From contig NZ_CP015455.1 in NCBI RefSeq assembly GCF_001888165.1, positions 2,908,001 to 2,972,000 on the forward strand: a stretch of DNA of 64,000 nucleotides. Reading direction: 5' to 3'. A program made the position numbers and the translations under genes. Position 1 is the stretch's first letter. Each line of letters starts with the position of its first letter. This stretch comes from Syntrophotalea acetylenica (GTDB lineage Bacteria > Desulfobacterota > Desulfuromonadia > Desulfuromonadales > Syntrophotaleaceae). The notes below the pieces were generated by a model. That model did no database searches. It saw only the letters and a program-made list of their open reading frames with translations, and was not told the DNA's origin. This document shows, one piece after another, positions 16,562 through 25,293 of the stretch.

Positions 16562-17334
16562 CGGCACAACCGATTTTGCAAGTCGAAAACCTCGGATTCG
16601 CCATTGGAGACCATCAAATCCTGGCGGACATCAGCTGCGGTTTCGAAACCGGCGCCATCCACGGCCTGATCGGGCCCAACGGTTCCGGTAAAAGCACCCT
16701 GCTGCGCAATCTCTGCCGCATCTGGGAGCCGCAACAGGGACAGGTACTTATCGAAGGGCGCGACTACCGACGCCTGTCCCGCAAAACCCTGAGTCAGATG
16801 GTGACGCTGGTGCAGCAGGATACACGCCTCGATTTTTCCATCCTGGTTTCCGATTTTGTCGCCATGGGCCGCCACCCGCACCTGAAACGCCTGCAGTGGC
16901 TGCGGCAGCGGGACATGGACATCATCGAACAGGCTCTCCAGGTCACCGGCACCACGGTATTCCGCAACAGGCCGATCAACGAACTGTCCGGCGGCGAAGC
17001 GCAACTGGTCAGCCTGGCCCGGGCGCTGGCCACCGAAGCACCGATCATTCTGCTGGATGAGCCCACCAGCGCCCTGGACATTCGGCACAAGCTCGAGATC
17101 ATGGATCTGCTGACCGGCCTGCGCGATGCCGGCAAAACCATCCTCATCAGCATCCATGATCTCGATCTTGCGCGACGTTACTGTGACACCGTAACCCTGC
17201 TGCAGCAGGGCCGGATCCACTATCACGGCCTGGCCGCGAAAGGCTTCGCCAAGCAACGCATCAAGGAGGTTTTCCATGTCGGCGTCGAGGAAATCGCAAC
17301 CGAGCATGGCGTTTCGCTGCTGTTCTACCGTTAG
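16558..17334 (+). CDS. ABC transporter ATP-binding protein, cobalamin/siderophore (BtuD/FecE) type
   Basis: 258 residues, complete ABC ATPase: Walker A GPNGSGKST, Q-loop region LVQQDTRLDF, signature LSGGEAQ, Walker B IILLDEPTSALD and the H-loop ISIHDLDLA. By neighbours (FecCD-type permease and BtuF/FepB-type binding protein) it energises import of a cobamide or an iron chelate; the AdoCbl riboswitches, btuB and cobalamin enzymes in the same locus make a cobamide more likely. The start at 16558 overlaps the stop of the membrane protein (ATGA). Confidence 0.88.
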   Translation: MTAQPILQVENLGFAIGDHQILADISCGFETGAIHGLIGPNGSGKSTLLRNLCRIWEPQQGQVLIEGRDYRRLSRKTLSQMVTLVQQDTRLDFSILVSDFVAMGRHPHLKRLQWLRQRDMDIIEQALQVTGTTVFRNRPINELSGGEAQLVSLARALATEAPIILLDEPTSALDIRHKLEIMDLLTGLRDAGKTILISIHDLDLARRYCDTVTLLQQGRIHYHGLAAKGFAKQRIKEVFHVGVEEIATEHGVSLLFYR

Positions 17335-18382
17335 ACGCATCCTGGGCTCGGTGATGGTGTTAGCCATGGCCTGCCTTGCAACACTGCCGGCCGGCGCCGC
17401 CGCCGCGGAGACCGCCCGCAGCGCACGCAGGTTCCCTCTGGAGATGGATGCCCTGATGGGAGCGTTGAGCGATACCCGTGTGCCGGCGCTTGCGACCGGA
17501 AAAGGTTTCCCACGCAACGTCAGCTACCGCTTCACCCGTTACGATTTCGCAACGGATAAAATACATGAAGAACGGCGTTCCGTGATCCTGAAGCATCAGC
17601 CGAAGCGCATCATCCCTCACGCCACGGGGCTGACCGAAATTCTCTGGGCTATTCTGCCCCATGAACGCCTGGTGGCGGTGCATGAAAGCTGCAAGGACCG
17701 GCAGTTTTCCTTTCTGGCGACATTGCTGCCCGAAAACCTGCCGACTTACGGCACCGACGACGCCGAAATCGTCATCGGCTACCGCCCCGACCTGGTCATG
17801 ACCTCCTTTTTTTCCAACGAGAACTTTCTCCATCAACTGCGCACCGCCCGCATTCCCATGGCGCAGTTCGGTTTCTTCGACGATCTCGATGCCATCGAAG
17901 AGCAGATCCTGCTGGCGGGGCGGCTGACCGGCGAGGAAGCTTCCGCCCGCAGGCTGGTCGCCGTCATGCACGAAAAACTGCGCGACATCCAGCTGGCGGT
18001 TAACAGGCGGCGCAGCGGCACCGTCAGGCCGCCTTCGGTACTGTATTATGACAACATGGCCTACGTGGCGGGGGCGGGTACCACCTTCGACAGCATGTGC
18101 AAGGCCCTTGGTGTAACCAACATCGCCGCCGCCAAAGGGATTCGCAACTTCAAACAGGTGGACTACGAAACCCTTCTGCAGTGGAACCCGGATGTGATCA
18201 TCGTGCCGGAGGAAAGCAGTTTCGACCGGCAGCTCTACAGCCAGGAAATCCTGGCTGGCGCCAACGCCATACGCCGCGGGAACATCCGCAAGATGCCAAC
18301 CGTCTACCTGCTGAGTTCCTCCCAATATCTGGTGGCCAGCATCAACTACCTGGCGGGACTGCTTTATGAATCGTCCTTCTGA
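17276..18382 (+). CDS. Periplasmic binding protein of the cobalamin/siderophore ABC importer (BtuF/FepB type)
   Basis: 368 residues. A signal peptide with a long n-region (hydrophobic core LGSVMVLAMACLATLPAG) precedes a BtuF/FepB-like two-lobed binding fold; recognisable are QPKRIIPHATGLTEILWAIL, DDAEIVIGYRPDLVMTSFF and YETLLQWNPDVIIVPEESSF. The start at 17276 lies 59 bp inside the ATPase gene but has an excellent AAGGAGGTTTTCC ribosome-binding site. An in-frame ATG at 17306 would also leave a signal peptide. It overlaps the permease gene, so the three importer genes are coupled. The ligand, cobamide versus siderophore, cannot be read from sequence. Confidence 0.82.
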   Translation: MSASRKSQPSMAFRCCSTVRRILGSVMVLAMACLATLPAGAAAAETARSARRFPLEMDALMGALSDTRVPALATGKGFPRNVSYRFTRYDFATDKIHEERRSVILKHQPKRIIPHATGLTEILWAILPHERLVAVHESCKDRQFSFLATLLPENLPTYGTDDAEIVIGYRPDLVMTSFFSNENFLHQLRTARIPMAQFGFFDDLDAIEEQILLAGRLTGEEASARRLVAVMHEKLRDIQLAVNRRRSGTVRPPSVLYYDNMAYVAGAGTTFDSMCKALGVTNIAAAKGIRNFKQVDYETLLQWNPDVIIVPEESSFDRQLYSQEILAGANAIRRGNIRKMPTVYLLSSSQYLVASINYLAGLLYESSF

Positions 18383-19421
18383 GCACCGCCGTTTTTCCCT
18401 GACAGGCTTCGCCGCCTCGATCGCCGCGATGGGACTGCTGCTGACGGGCATGTTCCTGTCGATCCGTATCGGGCCCTGGGCCATCAGCCTGCAGGATACC
18501 GCCCGCATCCTGGCGTCCAGGATGCTGCATATGAACCTGCCGACCGATCCCGCGCTGGAAGCCATTGTCTGGCTCGGCAGGGTGCCCCGCACCCTGACCG
18601 GGGTCATGGTCGGCTTTGCCCTGGGCGCCGCCGGCACCATCATGCAGGGCATCTTTAAAAACCCCATGGCCAGCCCCGGGGTTATCGGCACCAGTTCAGG
18701 CGCGGCCCTCGGAGCGGTAACCGCCATTTATATCGGTCTGGCGGCCACCAGCATCTACGCGGTACCATCCTTCGCCATCCTGTTCGCCTTCGTGTCGATG
18801 CTGGTGGTACTGGGCATTGCCACCAGCGGCGGCTTGACCTCCCGTTATACCCTGCTGCTGGGCGGCATCGCCTTCAACGCCATTTTCGGCGCGCTTACCT
18901 CGCTGGTGATCGTCCTGTCGACGGATCAGTTCGAAATGGCCCGCCAGATCGTCGGCTGGCTGATGGGAGACCTGACCAACCGCAGCTGGCAGCACGTCTA
19001 CATCGTGCTGATCATCACCCTTGTGGGCACCCTGTGGTCGCTGCTGTACGCGCGGGATCTGAACATCATCATGCTCAGCGAAGAGATGGCCGCCAACCTC
19101 GGCGTCAACGTGACCCTGTCGCGCAACATGCTGCTGTTTGTCGCCGCGCTGCTGACCGGCGGCGCCATCGCCGTCTCCGGCGCCATCGGGTTCGTCGGCC
19201 TGATCGCGCCGCATATCATGCGCAGCTTCGTCGGTTCCGACAATCGCCTGCTGATCCCGGCCGCCGGGATACTGGGCGGTGCGCTGGTCGTCTACTCGGA
19301 CTGCGCGGTGCGGGTGTGGGGCGGCGGGGGGCTGCGTATCGGGGTGCTGACGGCCCTGCTCGGCGGACCGTTTTTTCTTTACCTGATCATTCGCGACCGG
19401 CGCAAGTTCGTGTTTTTCTGA
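18366..19421 (+). CDS. ABC permease, FecCD/BtuC family
   Basis: 351 residues, highly hydrophobic with about ten membrane segments in the FecCD/BtuC pattern. It carries the family block GRVPRTLTGVMVGFALGAAG, the region GIFKNPMASPGVIGTSSGAA, and the late block AVSGAIGFVGLIAPHIMRSF, which contains the coupling-helix sequence that docks on the ATPase. The start overlaps the binding-protein gene by 17 bp. It completes the importer that follows cassette 2 and ends 58 bp before the MoxR gene. Confidence 0.9.
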   Translation: MNRPSEHRRFSLTGFAASIAAMGLLLTGMFLSIRIGPWAISLQDTARILASRMLHMNLPTDPALEAIVWLGRVPRTLTGVMVGFALGAAGTIMQGIFKNPMASPGVIGTSSGAALGAVTAIYIGLAATSIYAVPSFAILFAFVSMLVVLGIATSGGLTSRYTLLLGGIAFNAIFGALTSLVIVLSTDQFEMARQIVGWLMGDLTNRSWQHVYIVLIITLVGTLWSLLYARDLNIIMLSEEMAANLGVNVTLSRNMLLFVAALLTGGAIAVSGAIGFVGLIAPHIMRSFVGSDNRLLIPAAGILGGALVVYSDCAVRVWGGGGLRIGVLTALLGGPFFLYLIIRDRRKFVFF

Positions 19422-19479
19422 CCCCTTTCACCGGGCATGTGCCGAATGAAATTCTTTTTTTACCGGAGGCCGCAACGCC

Positions 19480-20507
19480 ATGAACCAGACAGTCAGGGAT
19501 CCCCGCCATGCCGACCCGTCCGTCGCGGAGGAATTCCGTCACAGGATCCAGCAGGTCGAGACCGAAATCGGCAAAGTCATCATTGGCCAGGACCGCATGA
19601 TCGAGTCCATCATCTGCACCCTGCTGGCACAAGGGCACATTCTGCTGGAAGGCGTTCCGGGCCTGGCCAAAAGCCTCGCTGTCGCCACCTTCGCCCGCAC
19701 CATCGGCGGCGAGTTCAAACGTATCCAGTTCACGCCGGACAAACTGCCCAGCGATATCACCGGCACCACCATCTTCAACCAGGCTACTGGCACTTTCACC
19801 TTCCACCAGGGTCCGGTATTCTGCAACATTCTGCTGGCCGATGAAATCAACCGCGCCGCGCCCAAGGTCCAGTCGGCACTGCTCGAAGCGATGCAGGAAA
19901 AACGTGTCAGCATCGACCGCGACCAGTACCGGCTGCCGGAGCTGTTCATGGTGCTGGCGACCATGAACCCGGTGGAACAGCTCGGCACCTACCCCCTGTC
20001 GGAAGCCCAGCTGGACCGGTTTATTGCCAAGGTCACGCTGAGCTACCCCCCCGGGAATTCGAGGAACAGCTGCTCAGGAAAAAAAGCACTGACTTCGACG
20101 AACTGCAAAAAGCCGTTCCGTGCCTGTTGCAACCGGATGAAGTAGTAGCCATGCAACACCACGTTGCCAAACGCGTCATGGTCTCGCCGTTAGTGATCTC
20201 CTACATCCTGGAGCTCTGCCTGCGTACCCGCCCCGAGTCGCAACAGGCGCCCGAGGCGATCCGCGACTTTGTTGCCGTGGGGGTGTCGCCCCGTGCCGGC
20301 GAACATCTTATCGCCTACTGCAAAGGCTTCGCCTTTTTACGGGGCCGGGATTACGTATCCTTCGAGGATGTCGATGCCTGTGTCATGCAGGTGCTGGCAC
20401 ACCGCATGATTCTCAGCGACGCCGCCATTCTGGAAGGCATCCGCGCGCAGGATCTGCTGCAGAACATCGTTGCCTCGGTTGCGCCTTACGCGCTGGTGAA
20501 ACCATAA
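19480..20507 (+). pseudogene. MoxR-family AAA+ ATPase (mxaR-like), broken by a 1-nt frameshift
   Basis: About 342 residues once repaired. Frame 1 (19480-~20050) gives GVPGLAKS (Walker A), [20 protein letters not shown] (Walker B) and [16 protein letters not shown] (sensor 1), then degenerates. The natural continuation ([18 protein letters not shown], then [20 protein letters not shown]) is in the next frame to 20507. Adding one C to the seven-C run at 20046-20052 restores the whole protein. MoxR ATPases act as chaperones that help insert metals or cofactors into enzymes, usually with VWA partners, which follow here. The ATG at 19480 has CCGGAGG upstream. A sequencing error is the likeliest explanation. 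Confidence 0.85.
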
Positions 20508-20522
20508 GGAACGGTTCACACC

Positions 20523-21386
20523 ATGAAACCACGCTTCCACTTTACCATCCAGCTCAAGCATCCGCCGCGCAGCGAGATGGCCGGAGACTGGGCAGGATAC
20601 GACAAGGGCACCGGCTATGAATTCTGGGGCCTGCGCAAATATATGCCCGGCGACAGCTGGAGCCGCATCGACTGGAAGGCGCGCGCCCGCAGCGGCGAAC
20701 TTTACGTTCGGGAGTTCCTCAGGGACAGCGCCTATAACCTGCTGCTGATCTGCGACGTGAGTCCCTCCATGCACTTCGGCGGCAAATACGCCCTGGCCTG
20801 CGATCTGGCCATATCCCTGGCTCACGCCGCCCTGCGCGGCAACAATCCCTGCGGGCTGCTGTTGTTTGCCGATCAGGTGGTGGCCTGGCATCCGCCGAGC
20901 GCCGCGCCGCGGCAGTTTCATCGCCTGGTTACCGCACTGCGGCAGACGCCGCAACCCAAAAGCCGCCAGACGCGCCTGGCACCTGCTCTGGAATTCGTCA
21001 TGAAGCGACTGAGCTCCTGCCTGGGGGTCATCATTTCCGATTTCCATACCGATCTGGGTGGCCTCGGGGGGCTGCTGGATGCCGCCGACAGTCGCCTTCC
21101 GGCGCATGAAATGGTGGCGCTGCACGTGCTTGAAGAAGCCGAGTATCGGCTGAGGGGCATCGGGGACGGGTTGCTGACCCTGCAGGACATGGAGTCCGGA
21201 CGCCAGATGCCTCTGGACCTGAGCCATAAGCGCCAGTTCAATACCCTGCTCCGCCAGAACCGGGAACGCATCGTGCGGGCCCTGGCCAGGGCCCGCATCG
21301 ATTCGGCATTGCTGCCGGTGGGGGCCAACGACCTCCAGGCCCGTGTCAACACCCTGTTTGCCAGGCGGCTTGCTGCCAGACTCTGA
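20523..21386 (+). CDS. DUF58 protein (mxaS-like)
   Basis: 287 residues. It contains the DUF58 hallmark YDKGTGYEFWGLRKYMPGDS followed by RIDWKARARSGELYVREF, and a degenerate VWA-like core (LLICDVSPSMHFGG). DUF58 proteins are encoded directly after MoxR ATPases in many bacteria and are the MxaS equivalents in methylotrophs. It lies 15 bp after the MoxR gene and overlaps no neighbour. Its role is inferred: an adaptor between the ATPase and the VWA proteins during maturation of an exported enzyme. Confidence 0.87.
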   Translation: MKPRFHFTIQLKHPPRSEMAGDWAGYDKGTGYEFWGLRKYMPGDSWSRIDWKARARSGELYVREFLRDSAYNLLLICDVSPSMHFGGKYALACDLAISLAHAALRGNNPCGLLLFADQVVAWHPPSAAPRQFHRLVTALRQTPQPKSRQTRLAPALEFVMKRLSSCLGVIISDFHTDLGGLGGLLDAADSRLPAHEMVALHVLEEAEYRLRGIGDGLLTLQDMESGRQMPLDLSHKRQFNTLLRQNRERIVRALARARIDSALLPVGANDLQARVNTLFARRLAARL

Positions 21387-21414
21387 TACGCACTGCTTAA
21401 GTCGAGGAAACACG

Positions 21415-23292
21415 ATGATGAATGATCCCTGCGCCTGTCGCCAAACCTGCTTACGCACGATCTTTTCAAGATCCGCCAAACACCTCGTCCTGCTGAGCCT
21501 TTTGCTGCTGGCGGGAACCTTGCCCCTGGCCGCGGCGCAACCGTTGCCCGTCACGGAAGACGCACAACGCCAACCTGCCGCCGAGGCATCACCCGAAACC
21601 GGCGTCATGCCGGAAAGCGCGGCGGATCCTGCCGAGACAGCACGGCGTGCCTGTTTTGAACGTGTCTGGTCCGATTACCAGAACGATGTGTGGTTCTATG
21701 GCGAAGATGGCCGGCGCGTGCTACCCCGACCGGACCTGAAATGGCTGGTGGTGCGGCTCGCCGATGGCGGCCCGGCCCCGGCCGGAAGCGCGGTCGAATC
21801 TCCGGCCCCTGTCCCCGCCGATACAAGCATCACACCTGCCGCACCGGAAAACACGGCACCGGAAACCACGGACAGCGGTCCCGACATCGCCGGCGAGGCT
21901 CAGGCCATCGATAGCCCGACCGTCGAGCCCCCTTCGTTTGACACCCTCAATGAACGGTACGGCGAATATTTCAGCCATATCCTGTACGATCCCTTGCGGG
22001 CTCCGTCCACGGCCGCCTACCGATTAAGGCGCGACCTGTCCCAGGAAGCCTATCAGAGTCTGCTGACCCGCCTGCAACAGGACCGGATGGTACGTTACGC
22101 GCATCCGGCCTGGAACATCGGCGACCGCCTCTTCGCCCCTCTGGAACAGATCGAAATCATCTGGAAAACCGCCAGCGACGCGCGCCGTCGACAGGCACTG
22201 CTACAAGCTGTCGCCGCAACGGCCGACGGTGACGGCCCGGTTTCCAGCCGGCAGCAGGTCACCATCGATCCCTGTCGGCAAAGCGTCTGGGAAAGCGCCA
22301 ACCTGCTTGCCGAAGACATTCTGGTGGAGCAGGCCCGGCCGCTGCTGATGCCGTTGGTTCCGCCGGTAGGCGTCCGTTTTTCCCTCGGCATGAACGGCGC
22401 CACTCCAGGCACCCCGATTCCGTTCGTCCTGGAAATCCGCTTCACCGAACGCATTAAAATCGAATCGAGCACCATCGCCAACCTCAATCTCAAGCCATCG
22501 GGGATCTTCCACAATCTGTACGACATCAGCTATGACGCGCCGTTAAGCGCCATAGACCTGAATCACAGCCCCATCCGCATCACCGGAAAACTCAGAATCT
22601 ACGCCACCGGCGAATACAGCATCCCCGGCATCCCCGTCTATTACATCGACAGCCGCGCGCCTCAAAGCCAGGTGCAGCTGATCAAAACCGTCGAAGAACC
22701 GGTGCGCATCGCCGCCATGATCCCGGAAAGCACCGAAGGGTTCGATCTGCAGGTCGCTGCCGCGGGCCCCCTGACAGTGCCCGGACCCCGCCGGGCAACA
22801 AGCTCCCTCACTCTCCAGATAACGCTGCTGGCCGTTGGCCTTCTTTTGTCCGGGCTGGCCGCCGTTGCAACATGGTGGTGGCGTAAAAATATGAAAGAAG
22901 CGGACATACAGCCCGAAAACCATGTTTTAAATCAGCTGCAAACCGATGTGGACAACGCGATTGCCGCCGTTCGTCAACATGGAAGCCGGGATGCGCTGGC
23001 CGGGCTCGGCGTGGCCCTCAAGGCATACCTGGCTGAATTTTCCGGAATCGCCATGGACCGCCAGGGGGGCAGTCACGTGTCATTCCTGCGCCGCATCGAA
23101 GCCACCCTTCCAGCATCTGCCCGGCAAGCCGCCTCCGAGGTGCTTGCCTGTATCGACCATAGCTTGGCTCAGGAAACCGCTGGTATCCCGGAAGATCTGA
23201 CGGCACGGGCGGGATGGCTTATCGAGACCCTGCAGGGATTGGCCAGCCCTGCTCAGCCATCGGACGAGCCGGAGCCAGAACACCATGGCTGA
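21415..23292 (+). CDS. Exported, membrane-anchored protein in the mxaA position
   Basis: 625 residues. A signal peptide (hydrophobic HLVLLSLLLLAGTLPLAAAQ) precedes a low-complexity Pro/Ala/Thr-rich stretch (~115-175), a periplasmic region of ~350 residues, a transmembrane helix near LQITLLAVGLLLSGLAAVA and a ~130-residue cytoplasmic tail. No confident family match. Its position between the DUF58 gene and the first VWA gene, and its topology, match MxaA, which is needed for calcium insertion into methanol dehydrogenase, although this protein is about twice the usual MxaA length. The ATG at 21415 follows GAGGAAACACG; the tail overlaps the next gene by 8 bp. Confidence 0.7.
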   Translation: MMNDPCACRQTCLRTIFSRSAKHLVLLSLLLLAGTLPLAAAQPLPVTEDAQRQPAAEASPETGVMPESAADPAETARRACFERVWSDYQNDVWFYGEDGRRVLPRPDLKWLVVRLADGGPAPAGSAVESPAPVPADTSITPAAPENTAPETTDSGPDIAGEAQAIDSPTVEPPSFDTLNERYGEYFSHILYDPLRAPSTAAYRLRRDLSQEAYQSLLTRLQQDRMVRYAHPAWNIGDRLFAPLEQIEIIWKTASDARRRQALLQAVAATADGDGPVSSRQQVTIDPCRQSVWESANLLAEDILVEQARPLLMPLVPPVGVRFSLGMNGATPGTPIPFVLEIRFTERIKIESSTIANLNLKPSGIFHNLYDISYDAPLSAIDLNHSPIRITGKLRIYATGEYSIPGIPVYYIDSRAPQSQVQLIKTVEEPVRIAAMIPESTEGFDLQVAAAGPLTVPGPRRATSSLTLQITLLAVGLLLSGLAAVATWWWRKNMKEADIQPENHVLNQLQTDVDNAIAAVRQHGSRDALAGLGVALKAYLAEFSGIAMDRQGGSHVSFLRRIEATLPASARQAASEVLACIDHSLAQETAGIPEDLTARAGWLIETLQGLASPAQPSDEPEPEHHG

Positions 23293-24397
23293 TTTGCAAC
23301 TCCAGTACCCTCTGGCGCTGCTGCTGCTTTTTCTGGCGCCCGGATTCCTGTGGCTGCGCCGGCGCACGCGACGCAAGCTGCCATTTCCCGCGGTGCCCCC
23401 GGAAATGGCGCAACTGCGGCCCGGATTCTGGAAACGCAACTACAACGGCATCCTGTTCGCCCTGGTGTATACATGCCTGGTCGCAAGCCTGGCCAATCCC
23501 GGCTACTCTCGCGAAACGATGGAAGAATTCATCGAATCGAAATGGATATTCCTGGCCCTTGACCTGTCCGGCTCCATGAAACGTCCGGTCAGCCGCTACT
23601 CCGACCAGACCCTGGGAGACCTTGCCCTGGATGGCATCGCTTCGTTTGTCGATATGCGCCGCGACGACGACTACATCGGTTTGATCGCCTTTTCCAGCTA
23701 TGCCAAACTGCTGGCGCCGCTGACCTTCGACAAGCAACTGCTCAAGGCCAAACTCGATCTGGTGCGCAGCAGAAACCATTCGCGGATTTACCGTGAACTC
23801 GGTGCGGGGGGCGGCACCAACGCCTCGGAAGCGGTATGGCTGTCTTTGTCCGCGTTTTTTTCCATGCTGCCCGAGGAAAACCGCTTGACCGTCGAGCAGA
23901 TTGCCGGCATGCGGGAATTCCTGCTCGGAAAACCGGGATCCTTGCTCGATATCCCGCGGAAAATCCGCGACGCCGCGCTCGGCAGGGGCATGGCCGTCAT
24001 CCTTTTCACCGACGGGCGCATCGAGCCGACCCAGCGTGCCCATGTGCGCCACGGCGGCCTGCCGAACCTGGTCAACCTCATCACGTTGATGAAAGCGGTC
24101 GGCGTGCGGTTTTACATTATTTCCGTTGGCGGCGAAGTCGATCAGGCGGTGGAGGAAGCCATGCAACCGGCGGCGGGCGAAGCCACCGTCGGGCGCATTT
24201 TCGTCACCTCCAGGGGACTGGACCAGACACAGATCGAGGAGGTCTACCGGGAAATCGATATTCTGGAGACCAACCGCAACCTGACGCGAATTACCCTGCA
24301 ACCCCGCTGGCTGCGGCAGCCACTGACCCTTCTGGGGCTTGGACTTGCCATCCTGCATCTGCTGCTGCGCAGCGTACCGGGGTTGCGCAAACTGTAA
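23285..24397 (+). CDS. Membrane-anchored VWA-domain protein (mxaC/BatA-like)
   Basis: 370 residues. Two N-terminal membrane helices (LALLLLFLAPGFLWLRR and GILFALVYTCLVASLA) are followed by a von Willebrand A domain with a MIDAS motif, LALDLSGSMKRP (DxSxS), and FTDGRIEP, and a C-terminal helix near LTLLGLGLAILHLLL. In the Bat and Mxa systems such proteins work with a MoxR ATPase. By order it is the MxaC counterpart. It starts inside the end of the upstream gene (8-bp overlap), indicating coupling. Confidence 0.85.
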   Translation: MADLQLQYPLALLLLFLAPGFLWLRRRTRRKLPFPAVPPEMAQLRPGFWKRNYNGILFALVYTCLVASLANPGYSRETMEEFIESKWIFLALDLSGSMKRPVSRYSDQTLGDLALDGIASFVDMRRDDDYIGLIAFSSYAKLLAPLTFDKQLLKAKLDLVRSRNHSRIYRELGAGGGTNASEAVWLSLSAFFSMLPEENRLTVEQIAGMREFLLGKPGSLLDIPRKIRDAALGRGMAVILFTDGRIEPTQRAHVRHGGLPNLVNLITLMKAVGVRFYIISVGGEVDQAVEEAMQPAAGEATVGRIFVTSRGLDQTQIEEVYREIDILETNRNLTRITLQPRWLRQPLTLLGLGLAILHLLLRSVPGLRKL

Positions 24398-24483
24398 ATG
24401 GCACTTTGGACCCATGACACGCCGACCGTTGCCGGCGCGTCTCCCAGGGAAAATTTTCCGCCGACCACTGCGAGGAATGCATC

Positions 24484-25284
24484 ATGGCTCTTTTTTCGAA
24501 TATTCTTCGGCGTTATCAACCCGCGATCCCCTTCATCCTGGCCACCATCGGCCTCACCGGTTTGCTGCTGGTGACCATTGGCGGCGTCGGCCTGTGGCGC
24601 AAGGTCCAGCATCACACGGCTCTGGAAAGGCTCAACACGCGCCTGGCAAGCGTGTCCGGCATCAAAGAACACGCCGCCGCCGCGGCCGAACTTGAAAAAA
24701 TCACTGCCGATGCCGAAAAATCCGGACTGTCCCTGCCGCAAGCCGAGTATGCCCTGCTGGCGCGCACATGGCGAGCCCGTGTCGACGACTTCAAACAGAT
24801 CACCGCCGCCCTCAACAATCGTTATCTGGCCGTCTCCCAGCAGCAGGATCTGAAAACTTTTCACGAACAGCTGCTCGCTTTACGCGACAGCTGCACAGCA
24901 GCTCTGGAAAACCCCGAAGCCCTTTTTGCCCCCATGCAATGGAAGTTGCACAATCTCAAGGGGAACGTTTCGGTCATGCTGGCCTACAGCGTACTGGCCT
25001 TCGAACAGGATGGGCGCAAGGCGGCAAAATTTCTGTCCGACGCCGTTGACGATTACAAAACCGCCATCGATCTCGTCGACGGTCTTCGCAGCACGTCACT
25101 GCAAAGGGCAATACCACGCTGGAACCTGGAACTTATCGTCGGGCTCGGTGAATACAGGCGCATCGGCCTGAGTGAAATCCCCCAGGAAAACATGTCCGAG
25201 GTGCAGGAACAACTCGAGGCGTTCATCCCGGATGTGGCCGGCTTCGCGCCCGGCGTGCCCCTGGACACCAGGGTGGAGAAATAG
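24484..25284 (+). CDS. Membrane-anchored protein in the mxaK position
   Basis: 266 residues with one N-terminal transmembrane helix (IPFILATIGLTGLLLVTIGG) and an alpha-helical, probably periplasmic remainder without enzymatic motifs. No firm family call. It sits between the two VWA genes, exactly where mxaK lies in methylotroph mxa operons. The ATG at 24484 follows GCGAGGAATGCATC. Function unknown; association with the VWA pair is inferred from order only. Confidence 0.65.
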   Translation: MALFSNILRRYQPAIPFILATIGLTGLLLVTIGGVGLWRKVQHHTALERLNTRLASVSGIKEHAAAAAELEKITADAEKSGLSLPQAEYALLARTWRARVDDFKQITAALNNRYLAVSQQQDLKTFHEQLLALRDSCTAALENPEALFAPMQWKLHNLKGNVSVMLAYSVLAFEQDGRKAAKFLSDAVDDYKTAIDLVDGLRSTSLQRAIPRWNLELIVGLGEYRRIGLSEIPQENMSEVQEQLEAFIPDVAGFAPGVPLDTRVEK

Positions 25285-25293
25285 GCCAACGCC

